Below, piece after piece: positions 7,137-11,667 of a stretch of 11,667 nucleotides of DNA. The position numbers and the translations under genes were made by a program. Source of the DNA: Quisquiliibacterium sp036525975 (GTDB lineage Bacteria; Pseudomonadota; Gammaproteobacteria; Burkholderiales; Burkholderiaceae_E). Positions within the stretch are counted from its first letter, which is position 1, and every line of letters starts with the position of its first letter. The stretch is from NCBI GenBank assembly GCA_036525975.1, contig DATCZK010000203.1:1-11667 (forward strand), given 5' to 3'. Below the pieces are notes generated by a model. It was given only the letters and a program-made list of their open reading frames with translations, had not been told where the DNA came from and did not search any database.

Positions 7137-8276
7137 TCAGCGAACGACCATCATCTGGTCTTTCTTGCCGCCCTTGTAGGTGAACAGCGTGAGCGAACCG
7201 TCCTTGATGTCGCCCTTGTTGTCGAAGGCGATCATGCCGGTCACGCCGTCGTGCTGCACTTTCGCGAGCTCGGGCAGGTATTTCTTCGGATCGGTGGAGT
7301 TGGCCTTCTGCATGGCCGTGACCATCGCCATCACGGCGTCGTAGGTGTAGGGCGCGTACAGCTGCACCTCGGCACCCATCTTCTCCTTGAAGCGGGTCTT
7401 GAAGCTGTTGTACTTCTCCACGTACTTGCCCTCGACGCCGCCGGCTTCGGCGCAAATCACCTTGCCCTCGCCGAGCGCGTCGCCGGCGAGCTTGGGCAGC
7501 TCGCTCGAGCAGATGCCGTCGCCGCCCATGTACTTGGCGTCGATGCCGAGCTGCTTCATCTGGCGAAGCATCGGGCCGGCCACGGCGTCCATGCCGCCGA
7601 AGAACACCAGGTCGGGCTTCGCGCCCTTGAGCTTCGTGAGAATCGCGTTGAAGTCGGTGGCCTTGTCGTTCGTGTACTCGCGGCCCACGACCTTCGCGCC
7701 CGCCTTCTTGGCGGCCTTCTCGAACTCGTCGGCGACGCCCTGGCCGTAGGCGGTGCGGTCGTCGATGATCGCCACGTTCTTGATCTTGAGCGTGTTCACC
7801 GCGTACCTGCCGAGCGTGCCGCCGAGCTGGCCGTCGTGCGCAACGACGCGGAACGCGGTCTTGAAGCCTTGCAGCGTGTACTTCGGGTTCGTGGCCGAGG
7901 GCGAGATCTGGGCGATGCCGGCGTCGTGGTAGATCTTGGAAGCCGGGATCGTGGTGCCCGAGTTCAGGTGGCCGATCACGCCGGCAACCTTCGCGTCGAC
8001 GAGCTTGGTCGCGGCGGCGGTGCCCTGCTTGGGATCGGCCGCGTCGTCTTCGGACAGCAGTTCGAAGCTCACGTCCTTGCCGCCGATCTTGAGCTTCTTG
8101 TCGTTGAGTTCCTGCACGGCGAGCTTGGCGCCCATCTCGTTGTCTTTGCCCAGGTGCGCGATCGCGCCGGTGAGCGGCGCGACGTGACCGATCTTCACGA
8201 CGGTCTGCGCCGACGCCAGGCCGGCGGTCGAGGCAAACGCCGCTGCGACCGCGAGCGATACCAGTTTGAGTTGCAT
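7137..8276 (-). CDS. Periplasmic branched-chain amino acid-type ABC transporter substrate-binding protein
   Basis: The 379-residue protein starts with a Sec signal peptide (MQLKLVSLAVAAAF, then ASTAGLASA), with likely cleavage after Ala23. The mature part is a type-1 periplasmic binding protein of the LivJ/LivK family: IGHVAPLTGAIAHLGKDNEMG at 29-49, GVIGHLNSGTT at 99-109, ISPSATNP at 124-131, DRTAYGQG at 173-180, and YAPYTYDAVMAM at 307-318. Such proteins deliver Leu/Ile/Val or related ligands to LivHMGF-type importers; the actual ligand cannot be read from sequence. Cys256 and Cys275 could form a disulfide in the periplasm. The start is fixed by GAGGAG at 8285-8290, spaced 8 bases from the ATG, and by the signal peptide. 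It has its own terminator, and no permease or ATPase gene is adjacent, so it appears monocistronic and must serve a transporter encoded elsewhere. Confidence 0.93.
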   Translation of the reverse strand: MQLKLVSLAVAAAFASTAGLASAQTVVKIGHVAPLTGAIAHLGKDNEMGAKLAVQELNDKKLKIGGKDVSFELLSEDDAADPKQGTAAATKLVDAKVAGVIGHLNSGTTIPASKIYHDAGIAQISPSATNPKYTLQGFKTAFRVVAHDGQLGGTLGRYAVNTLKIKNVAIIDDRTAYGQGVADEFEKAAKKAGAKVVGREYTNDKATDFNAILTKLKGAKPDLVFFGGMDAVAGPMLRQMKQLGIDAKYMGGDGICSSELPKLAGDALGEGKVICAEAGGVEGKYVEKYNSFKTRFKEKMGAEVQLYAPYTYDAVMAMVTAMQKANSTDPKKYLPELAKVQHDGVTGMIAFDNKGDIKDGSLTLFTYKGGKKDQMMVVR

Positions 8277-8332
8277 AGTGATTTCTCCTCGATTGGGTAT
8301 GGATACGGTTGGACTCGGGCCGATCGATCTGG

Positions 8333-8344
8333 CGCCCCGGGGCG
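8333..8344. repeat. 12-base perfect palindrome in the 5' leader of the substrate-binding protein gene
   Basis: CGCCCCGGGGCG is a perfect palindrome without spacer. It lies between the candidate promoter and the start codon of the minus-strand gene, so it could be a protein site or part of an mRNA hairpin. In DNA this GC-rich, such a palindrome may also arise by chance. Confidence 0.3.
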
Positions 8345-8371
8345 GGGCCGCGGCACGGGTCAACGGCGCGA

Positions 8372-8400
8372 ATGTTAGTCCGAATCCCCGCACTCGGCAA
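8372..8400 (-). promoter_or_regulatory. Candidate sigma-70 promoter for the substrate-binding protein gene
   Basis: Read leftward: TTGCCG (8400-8395, 4 of 6 to the -35 consensus), a 17-base spacer, then TAACAT (8377-8372, 4 of 6 to the -10 consensus). Initiation near 8365 would give a leader of about 90 bases carrying the strong GAGGAG ribosome-binding site. Called by eye only. Confidence 0.4.
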
Positions 8401-8453
8401 ACGATGCCCGCTTCCCGCTGCGCGCCGCACGGGCCGTCGTTCCCCGGATACCT

Positions 8454-8496
8454 CAACGCGGCACGCGTTGGTGGCGTTGACGCGAACTGCTAGGAT
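8454..8496 (+). promoter_or_regulatory. Candidate promoter and operator-like palindrome for nfeD-SPFH
   Basis: A possible promoter has TTGGTG (8468-8473), a 17-base spacer and TAGGAT (8491-8496). Overlapping the -35 is a perfect 7-3-7 inverted repeat, CAACGCG-GCA-CGCGTTG (8454-8470), followed by a smaller GCGT-TG-ACGC (8474-8483) inside the spacer. This placement would suit a repressor, but both arms are GC-rich and short. GGAGGA at 8505-8510 is the ribosome-binding site, so the leader would be very short. Confidence 0.35.
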
Positions 8497-8514
8497 TGAC
8501 CGCTGGAGGATCGC

Positions 8515-8949
8515 ATGCAGGACTACTGGTGGTGGTGGGGCGCGGGCGTGGCGCTGGGCCTGCTCGAGATGTATACCGCGACGTTCTATCTGCTCGTGCT
8601 CGCGATCGGATTCGCGGCCGCGGGCTTCGCCGCGCTCGCCGGCGGGGAGCGGGCCTTGCAGCTCACGGTCGCGGCCGCCGTCTCGGTCGTCGGCTGGGCG
8701 GCGGTGCGGCGCTGGGGCACCCGGGCGCGCGCGGCCGACCACCCCCAGGCCGACCGCGACCTGCTGCTCGACATCGGCGAGCGGATTCGCGTCGACCGCT
8801 GGGAGGGCGCCCGGAGCACCCGGGTGATCTACCGCGGCGCATCCTGGGCGGTGGAGCTCGCCGCCGGCGAGCCCGACTCGCCCCAGCCGGGCGAGTACGT
8901 GATCCGGCGCATCGACGCCAACAGGCTGGTCGTCGCGCGCGCCGGCTGA
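8515..8949 (+). CDS. NfeD-like membrane protein with C-terminal OB-fold
   Basis: The 144-residue protein has a hydrophobic N-terminal half: two or three membrane segments, roughly residues 5-20, 22-42 and 47-65, after a striking run of four Trp at 5-8. A soluble C-terminal domain (about 80-143) has the alternating pattern of an NfeD OB-fold: DIGERIRVDRWEG, RVIYRGASWAVEL, and the terminal GEYVIRRIDANRLVVAR. Short NfeD proteins of this type are encoded next to SPFH/stomatin proteins, with which they are thought to form membrane complexes (in E. coli, YbbJ with QmcA); here the SPFH gene follows after 42 bases on the same strand, which strongly supports the call. No ClpP-like protease domain is present, so it is the short form. 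GGAGGA 4 bases before the ATG fixes the start. Confidence 0.9.
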   Translation: MQDYWWWWGAGVALGLLEMYTATFYLLVLAIGFAAAGFAALAGGERALQLTVAAAVSVVGWAAVRRWGTRARAADHPQADRDLLLDIGERIRVDRWEGARSTRVIYRGASWAVELAAGEPDSPQPGEYVIRRIDANRLVVARAG

Positions 8950-8991
8950 GCGCCGCGCGCCACCGAAAACCAAATCTCGCAGGAAGCCACC

Positions 8992-9939
8992 ATGACCGGA
9001 AGCATCGTCCTCGCCCTGATCGTTCTGCTCGTCGCGGCGGTGTTCGTCGCGCGCGCGCTGAAGGTCGTCCCGCAGCAGAACGCCTGGATCGTGGAGCGGC
9101 TGGGCAAGTACGACCGCACCCTCGCGCCCGGGCTGAACATCCTGATTCCGTTCGTCGACCGCGTCGCGTACCGGCACTCGCTCAAGGAGATTCCGCTAGA
9201 CGTTCCGAGCCAGATCTGCATCACGCGCGACAACACCCAGCTCACCGTCGACGGCGTGCTCTACTTCCAGGTGACCGACGCGATGCGCGCCTCGTACGGG
9301 TCGAGCAACTACATCGTCGCGATCACCCAGCTCTCGCAGACCACGTTGCGTTCGGTGATCGGCAAGCTCGAGCTCGACCGCACGTTCGAGGAGCGCGACT
9401 ACATCAACACGAGCGTGGTGTCGGCGCTGGACGAGGCGGCCTCGAACTGGGGCGTGAAGGTGCTGCGCTACGAGATCAAGGACCTCACCCCCCCGAACGA
9501 GATCCTGCGGGCGATGCAGGCGCAGATCACCGCCGAGCGCGAGAAGCGCGCGCTGATCGCGGCGTCGGAAGGCCGCAAGCAGGAGCAGATCAACATCGCC
9601 ACCGGCGAGCGCGAGGGGCACATCCAGCGCTCCGAGGGCGAGCGCCAGGCGGAGGTGAATCGCGCGCTGGGCGAGGCCGCCGCGATCTCGGCCGTTGCCG
9701 ACGCCAGCGCCAAGGCGATCGAGCGCATCGCGCAGGCGATCAACCACCCGGGGGGAATGGACGCGGTGAACCTCAAGGTGGCCGAGAAATACGTGGAGGC
9801 GATCGCCGGGCTCGCGCGCACCAACAACACGCTGATCGTGCCGGCCAACGTGGGCGACCTCGCGGGGCTGGTGGCCACCGCGATGCAGGTGGTTCGCTCC
9901 TCGCCGGGCGGTGGCGCCCCGAGCGCACCCCGCGGCTGA
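8992..9939 (+). CDS. SPFH/Band 7 (stomatin-like, QmcA-type) membrane protein
   Basis: The 315-residue protein begins with a single membrane segment (residues 4-23), followed by the SPFH domain (about 25-180): VVPQQNAWIVERLGKYDRTL, GLNILIPFVDRVAYRHSLKE and DVPSQICITRDNTQLTVDGV. A charged, Ala-rich coiled-coil region follows from about 178 to 250 (AEREKRALIAASEGRKQEQI, GEREGHIQRSEGERQAEVNR). The tail is PANVGDLAGLVATAM plus a Gly/Pro-rich end. Length and order match QmcA-type proteins (E. coli 305), which oligomerise into membrane-bound cages and associate with FtsH-type quality control in some bacteria; that role is family knowledge, not shown here. AGGAAG lies 5 bases upstream of the ATG. It forms a transcription unit with the NfeD-like gene and converges on smpB. 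Confidence 0.94.
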   Translation: MTGSIVLALIVLLVAAVFVARALKVVPQQNAWIVERLGKYDRTLAPGLNILIPFVDRVAYRHSLKEIPLDVPSQICITRDNTQLTVDGVLYFQVTDAMRASYGSSNYIVAITQLSQTTLRSVIGKLELDRTFEERDYINTSVVSALDEAASNWGVKVLRYEIKDLTPPNEILRAMQAQITAEREKRALIAASEGRKQEQINIATGEREGHIQRSEGERQAEVNRALGEAAAISAVADASAKAIERIAQAINHPGGMDAVNLKVAEKYVEAIAGLARTNNTLIVPANVGDLAGLVATAMQVVRSSPGGGAPSAPRG

Positions 9940-9971
9940 TCTGCGCTCGCGGCTGGCCTGCGTCAGCCGCG
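9931..9971. terminator. Possible bidirectional hairpin between SPFH and smpB stops
   Basis: CGCGGCTGA (9931-9939) and TCAGCCGCG (9963-9971) form a perfect 9-base inverted repeat; each arm consists of the last two codons (Arg-Gly) and stop of one of the convergent genes. A second CGCGGCTG at 9948-9955 can pair with the same right arm (8-base stem, 8-base loop). No T tract follows on either side, so it is not a canonical intrinsic terminator, but no other end signal is visible in this 23-base gap. Confidence 0.4.
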
Positions 9972-10406
9972 CTTGAGGATGCGGTGCTTCTCGCGCTGCC
10001 ACTCGCGTTCCTTCTCGGCGGCGCGCTTGTCGTGCTGGCGCTTGCCCTTCGCCAGCCCAATCTGCAGCTTGATCCGCCCGCGCTGATAGTGCAGGTCCAG
10101 CGGCACCAGCGTGTAGCCGGCGCGCTCGACCTTGCCGATCAGCTTGCGGATCTCGTCGGCGCGCAGCAGCAGCTTGCGCGTGCGCACGGGGTCGGGCTTG
10201 ACGTGGGTAGACGCCTCGGGGAGCGGCGCGATGTGCGCGCCGATCAGGTAGAGCTCGGCGTCGCGCACGATCACGTAGCCCTCCTTGAGCTGAGCCCGGC
10301 CGGCGCGAATCGACTTCACCTCCCAGCCCTCGAGCACGAGCCCCGCCTCGAAGCGCTCTTCGATCGTGTAGTCGTGCAGTGCCTTGCGGTTGTCGACGAT
10401 GCTCAT
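9963..10406 (-). CDS. smpB: SsrA-binding protein SmpB
   Basis: SmpB binds the tRNA-like domain of tmRNA and carries it to stalled ribosomes, enabling trans-translation rescue. The 147 residues show the expected motifs: NRKALHDYTIEERFEAGLVL starting at 6, GWEVKSIRAGRAQLKEGYV at 27-45, DPVRTRKLLL at 72-81, and LAKGKRQHDKR at 118-128, followed by the basic C-terminal tail (EKEREWQREKHRILKRG) that becomes helical in the decoding centre. The start codon is fixed by MSIVDNRKA, with only a weak GAG 4-6 bases away as ribosome-binding site. A GC-rich potential hairpin (CGGGC...GCCCG, 10413-10430) lies just upstream of the ATG. The tmRNA gene ssrA is not in this window. It is divergent from ratA-rnfH, as in many Gamma- and Betaproteobacteria. 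Confidence 0.98.
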   Translation of the reverse strand: MSIVDNRKALHDYTIEERFEAGLVLEGWEVKSIRAGRAQLKEGYVIVRDAELYLIGAHIAPLPEASTHVKPDPVRTRKLLLRADEIRKLIGKVERAGYTLVPLDLHYQRGRIKLQIGLAKGKRQHDKRAAEKEREWQREKHRILKRG

Positions 10407-10452
10407 CGTTCTCGGGCGCGCGCGTGCCCGACGGCGACGCGCGGAGGGAGGG

Positions 10453-10476
10453 GCTAGAATGCGGGCCGATTCTAGC
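10453..10476. promoter_or_regulatory. Mirrored -10 elements between smpB and ratA
   Basis: GCTAGAAT (10453-10460) and ATTCTAGC (10469-10476) form a perfect 8-8-8 inverted repeat, AT-rich against its surroundings. Each arm contains TAGAAT, a 5-of-6 match to the -10 consensus, one per strand: 10455-10460 rightward for ratA, 10474-10469 leftward for smpB. The leftward copy reads TGCTAGAAT, an extended -10. No good -35 was found at standard spacing on either strand; TTGAAC (10500-10495) lies 20 bases upstream of the leftward -10. Confidence 0.55.
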
Positions 10477-10502
10477 AGCGCGGGGAACCGCCCAGTTCAA
10501 CG

Positions 10503-10967
10503 ATGCCCACGGTGCACAAGTCGGCCCTGCTCGTTCATTCGGCCCAGCAGATCTACGACCTGGTGAACGACGTGCCCTCGTACCAGGAGTTCCTCCCCTG
10601 GTGCGGCGGCAGCGTCGTGACCGAGGCGAGCGCGACGCACATGCTGGCCACGATCACGATCGACTTCCGCGGGATCCGCCAGACCTTCAGCACGGCCAAC
10701 CAGATGCACGCGCCGCACCGCATCTCGATGACGCTGCGCGACGGCCCGTTCTCCAGGCTCGACGGCGTCTGGCACTTCAGGAGCCTGCGTCACGACGCGT
10801 GCAAGGTCGAGTTCCACCTCGACTACCTGTTCAAGAGCGGGCTCCTGGGCCAGGCGCTGGTGCCGGTGTTCGACCACATCGCGCGTTCGCTGGTCGATGC
10901 GTTCGGGCGTCGCGCAGACGCGATCTACGGCGGCGCACGGCGTCCGGCGTCCGGCGCCGATGGCTGA
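10503..10967 (+). CDS. ratA: RatA-like START/COQ10 (SRPBCC) domain protein
   Basis: The 154-residue protein matches the RatA/COQ10 family, a single START-like domain with a hydrophobic cavity. Visible landmarks: LVNDVPSYQEFLPWCGG at 20-36, DFRGIRQTFSTANQM at 54-68, RDGPFSRLDGVWHF at 79-92, and the C-terminal helix FDHIARSLVDAFGRRADAIYG at 123-143. COQ10 relatives bind ubiquinone or lipid; E. coli RatA was reported to block 70S assembly when overproduced, hence its 'toxin' name. Here it sits in the conserved smpB/ratA/rnfH arrangement typical of chromosomal core genes, so a housekeeping role, perhaps with ubiquinone, is more likely than a toxin-antitoxin module (inference). No strong ribosome-binding site precedes the ATG. 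The stop overlaps the rnfH start by 8 bases in ATGGCTGA, indicating translational coupling. Confidence 0.93.
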   Translation: MPTVHKSALLVHSAQQIYDLVNDVPSYQEFLPWCGGSVVTEASATHMLATITIDFRGIRQTFSTANQMHAPHRISMTLRDGPFSRLDGVWHFRSLRHDACKVEFHLDYLFKSGLLGQALVPVFDHIARSLVDAFGRRADAIYGGARRPASGADG

Positions 10968-11292
10968 GGAATCGACCATCGGCGTCAGCATCGCCTGGGT
11001 GAGCGAGGGGGCGGTGCGCGTGGAGCCGATCCGGCTGGCCGCCGGCGCGACGATCGCGCAGGCGCTGGCGATCGCGGTGCGCGCGGGCTACCTGGAGAGC
11101 CCGGATCCGGGCGCAGTGGCGGTGTTCGGCAGCCTGCGCCCGCCGGGATACCTGCTGCGCGAAGGCGATCGCATCGAGATCACGGCTGCGCTGCAGGTCG
11201 ATCCGAAAGTGGCCAGGCGGCGCCGCGCCGACAGCCGGCGCGGGCGAGGCGGGCAACGCGGCAACGCACCGGCCCGCTCGTCTGCGGATTGA
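10960..11292 (+). CDS. rnfH: RnfH family protein (ubiquitin-like beta-grasp, UPF0125)
   Basis: The 110-residue protein has the RnfH beta-grasp pattern: an N-terminal strand STIGVSIAWV, hydrophobic AGATIAQALAIAVRAGYLE at 28-46, VAVFGSLRPPGYLLREGDRI at 53-72, and the hallmark end of the domain, QVDPKVARRRRAD at 79-91. A low-complexity basic tail (RRGRGGQRGNAPARSSAD) follows. RnfH proteins have no settled function; they are found beside ratA or rnf genes. In E. coli this partner of RatA is also called RatB. The ATG at 10960 is preferred because it overlaps the ratA stop and starts the conserved domain; an upstream in-frame ATG at 10897 lies wholly inside ratA. The last codons (Ser-Ala-Asp-stop) are encoded by the first unit of a tandem repeat. 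Confidence 0.92.
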   Translation: MAEESTIGVSIAWVSEGAVRVEPIRLAAGATIAQALAIAVRAGYLESPDPGAVAVFGSLRPPGYLLREGDRIEITAALQVDPKVARRRRADSRRGRGGQRGNAPARSSAD

Positions 11293-11360
11293 TCCGCTCG
11301 TTTCGGGATTGACCCGTTCGTCTGCGGATTGATCCGCTCGTTTCGGGATTGACCCGTTCA
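11281..11360. repeat. Tandem array: two 40-base units, each made of two related 20-base units
   Basis: Bases 11281-11320 and 11321-11360 are identical except for the last base (G/A). Each splits into a 20-base A unit, TCTGCGGATTGATCCGCTCG, and a B unit, TTTCGGGATTGACCCGTTCG, matching at 15 of 20 positions. Each unit holds its own inverted repeat: GCGGA-TTGA-TCCGC in A and CGGG-ATTGA-CCCG in B. A fragment CCCGCTCG at 11273-11280 looks like a remnant of another copy to the left. The first A unit supplies the rnfH stop codon; the rest is intergenic. It may act as a multi-hairpin end signal for rnfH or as an array of protein sites. Confidence 0.9.
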
Positions 11361-11376
11361 GCCTGCCGCGACGCGC

Positions 11377-11667
11377 TCAGCTCTGGGGGCAGCTGGCGCG
11401 CAGTTCCCGCGACACGACCTCCACGCGCTTGGCGCGATCCGCGTCGCTCAGGATCTCCTGCTCGCCGCGCGCGTTCACCCGCGCGAGTCGCATCCCACTC
11501 TCGAGCGTTCGCATCTCCTCGCGCAGCTGGTTGCAGGCCTGCGCCAGCTGCTCGCCCTGCGCGCTGCCGGGTTCGGGCGCTTCGGCCGCGGGCGCGGGGC
11601 CCGACCCCGGCGCCGCGCCGGCGCGCTGCGCCTCGCCCGGCTTGGCCGCCCCGGCCGGTGGCGGGCC
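11377..11667 (-). CDS. Probable DUF4124-type protein, C-terminal part (5' end outside window)
   Basis: An open frame runs leftward from the window edge to a TGA at 11379-11377, giving 96 residues. The first 35 form a Pro/Ala/Gly-rich linker (GPPPAGAAKPGEAQ, PAPAAEAPEPGS). The remainder is a charged helical segment: ACNQLREEMRTLESGMRLAR, then VNARGEQEILSDADRAKRVE, then a Cys-containing end ELRASCPQS. The pattern C-N-x-L...LESG-x-R...N-x-x-GE-x-E-x-L-x-D-x-x-R resembles the C-terminal tail of DUF4124-domain envelope proteins of Betaproteobacteria; the N-terminal domain and signal peptide that would prove this lie off the window. The two Cys could pair in the periplasm. It is convergent with rnfH, with the tandem array between them. 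No function is assigned. Confidence 0.65.
   Translation of the reverse strand, partial: GPPPAGAAKPGEAQRAGAAPGSGPAPAAEAPEPGSAQGEQLAQACNQLREEMRTLESGMRLARVNARGEQEILSDADRAKRVEVVSRELRASCPQS

Noticed and set aside
8477..8482. TTGACG as -35 for the nfeD-like gene
   Set aside because: It is a 5-of-6 match to the consensus but sits only 8 bases from TAGGAT, and no -10 lies 16-18 bases downstream.
8992..9939. NfeD-SPFH pair as a defence or novel membrane system
   Set aside because: The pair and its neighbour smpB are common core genes in this bacterial group, and no nuclease, NTPase or other effector gene accompanies them.
8496..10457. 653-codon plus-strand frame across nfeD, the SPFH gene and smpB
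   Set aside because: It is out of frame with two clearly real plus-strand genes and antisense to smpB; the translation is Arg/Ala-rich without a domain.
10503..11292. ratA-rnfH as a toxin-antitoxin system
   Set aside because: RatA was named for a growth effect on overproduction in E. coli, but this conserved core locus next to smpB, with COQ10/START similarity and no mobile features, does not look like a plasmid-type addiction module.
11281..11360. CRISPR-like array
   Set aside because: The repeats are contiguous 20-base units with no spacers, only four units, and no cas genes nearby.

Overview
The window is a GC-rich stretch of a Gram-negative bacterial chromosome, most likely from Burkholderiales (Betaproteobacteria). 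This rests on gene order, very strong G/C bias at third codon positions, and the sequence character of the proteins; no 16S or other phylogenetic marker analysis was possible. The run fabZ-lpxA-lpxB-rnhB-rRNA/tRNA methyltransferase, then ppsR and ppsA back to back, then nfeD-like/SPFH, smpB, ratA and rnfH is a familiar housekeeping layout in that order.

Layout. (1) 1-3576, plus strand: a tightly packed operon with the end of fabZ, lpxA and lpxB (lipid A synthesis), rnhB (RNase HII) and a SpoU/TrmH-family RNA methyltransferase; gaps are -8 to 23 bases. (2) 3549-7007: ppsR (minus) and ppsA (plus) diverge from a 189-base intergenic region. PpsR is the kinase/pyrophosphorylase that switches PEP synthase off and on. 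ppsR runs head-on into the methyltransferase gene and overlaps it by 28 bases. (3) 7079-8276, minus: a periplasmic branched-chain-amino-acid-type substrate-binding protein with signal peptide, strong ribosome-binding site, a candidate promoter and its own intrinsic terminator, but no transporter subunits next to it. (4) 8515-9939, plus: an NfeD-like membrane protein and an SPFH/stomatin-like protein, a classic partner pair. (5) 9963-10406, minus: smpB (trans-translation), divergent from ratA-rnfH (10503-11292, plus), with a symmetrical AT-rich promoter element between them. (6) 11281-11360: a tandem array of four 20-base units that begins inside the end of rnfH. (7) 11377-11667, minus: the C-terminal part of a probable DUF4124-type protein cut by the window edge.

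I found no phage, transposon, CRISPR array, defence island or unknown multi-gene system. The window is mainly core genome. What deserves a second look is small-scale: the 20-base array after rnfH, a 30-base in-frame tandem duplication at the lpxB/rnhB junction, the mirrored -10 elements between smpB and ratA, operator-like palindromes, and a LpxA ruler residue that predicts short lipid A acyl chains. All promoter and operator calls are by eye only.
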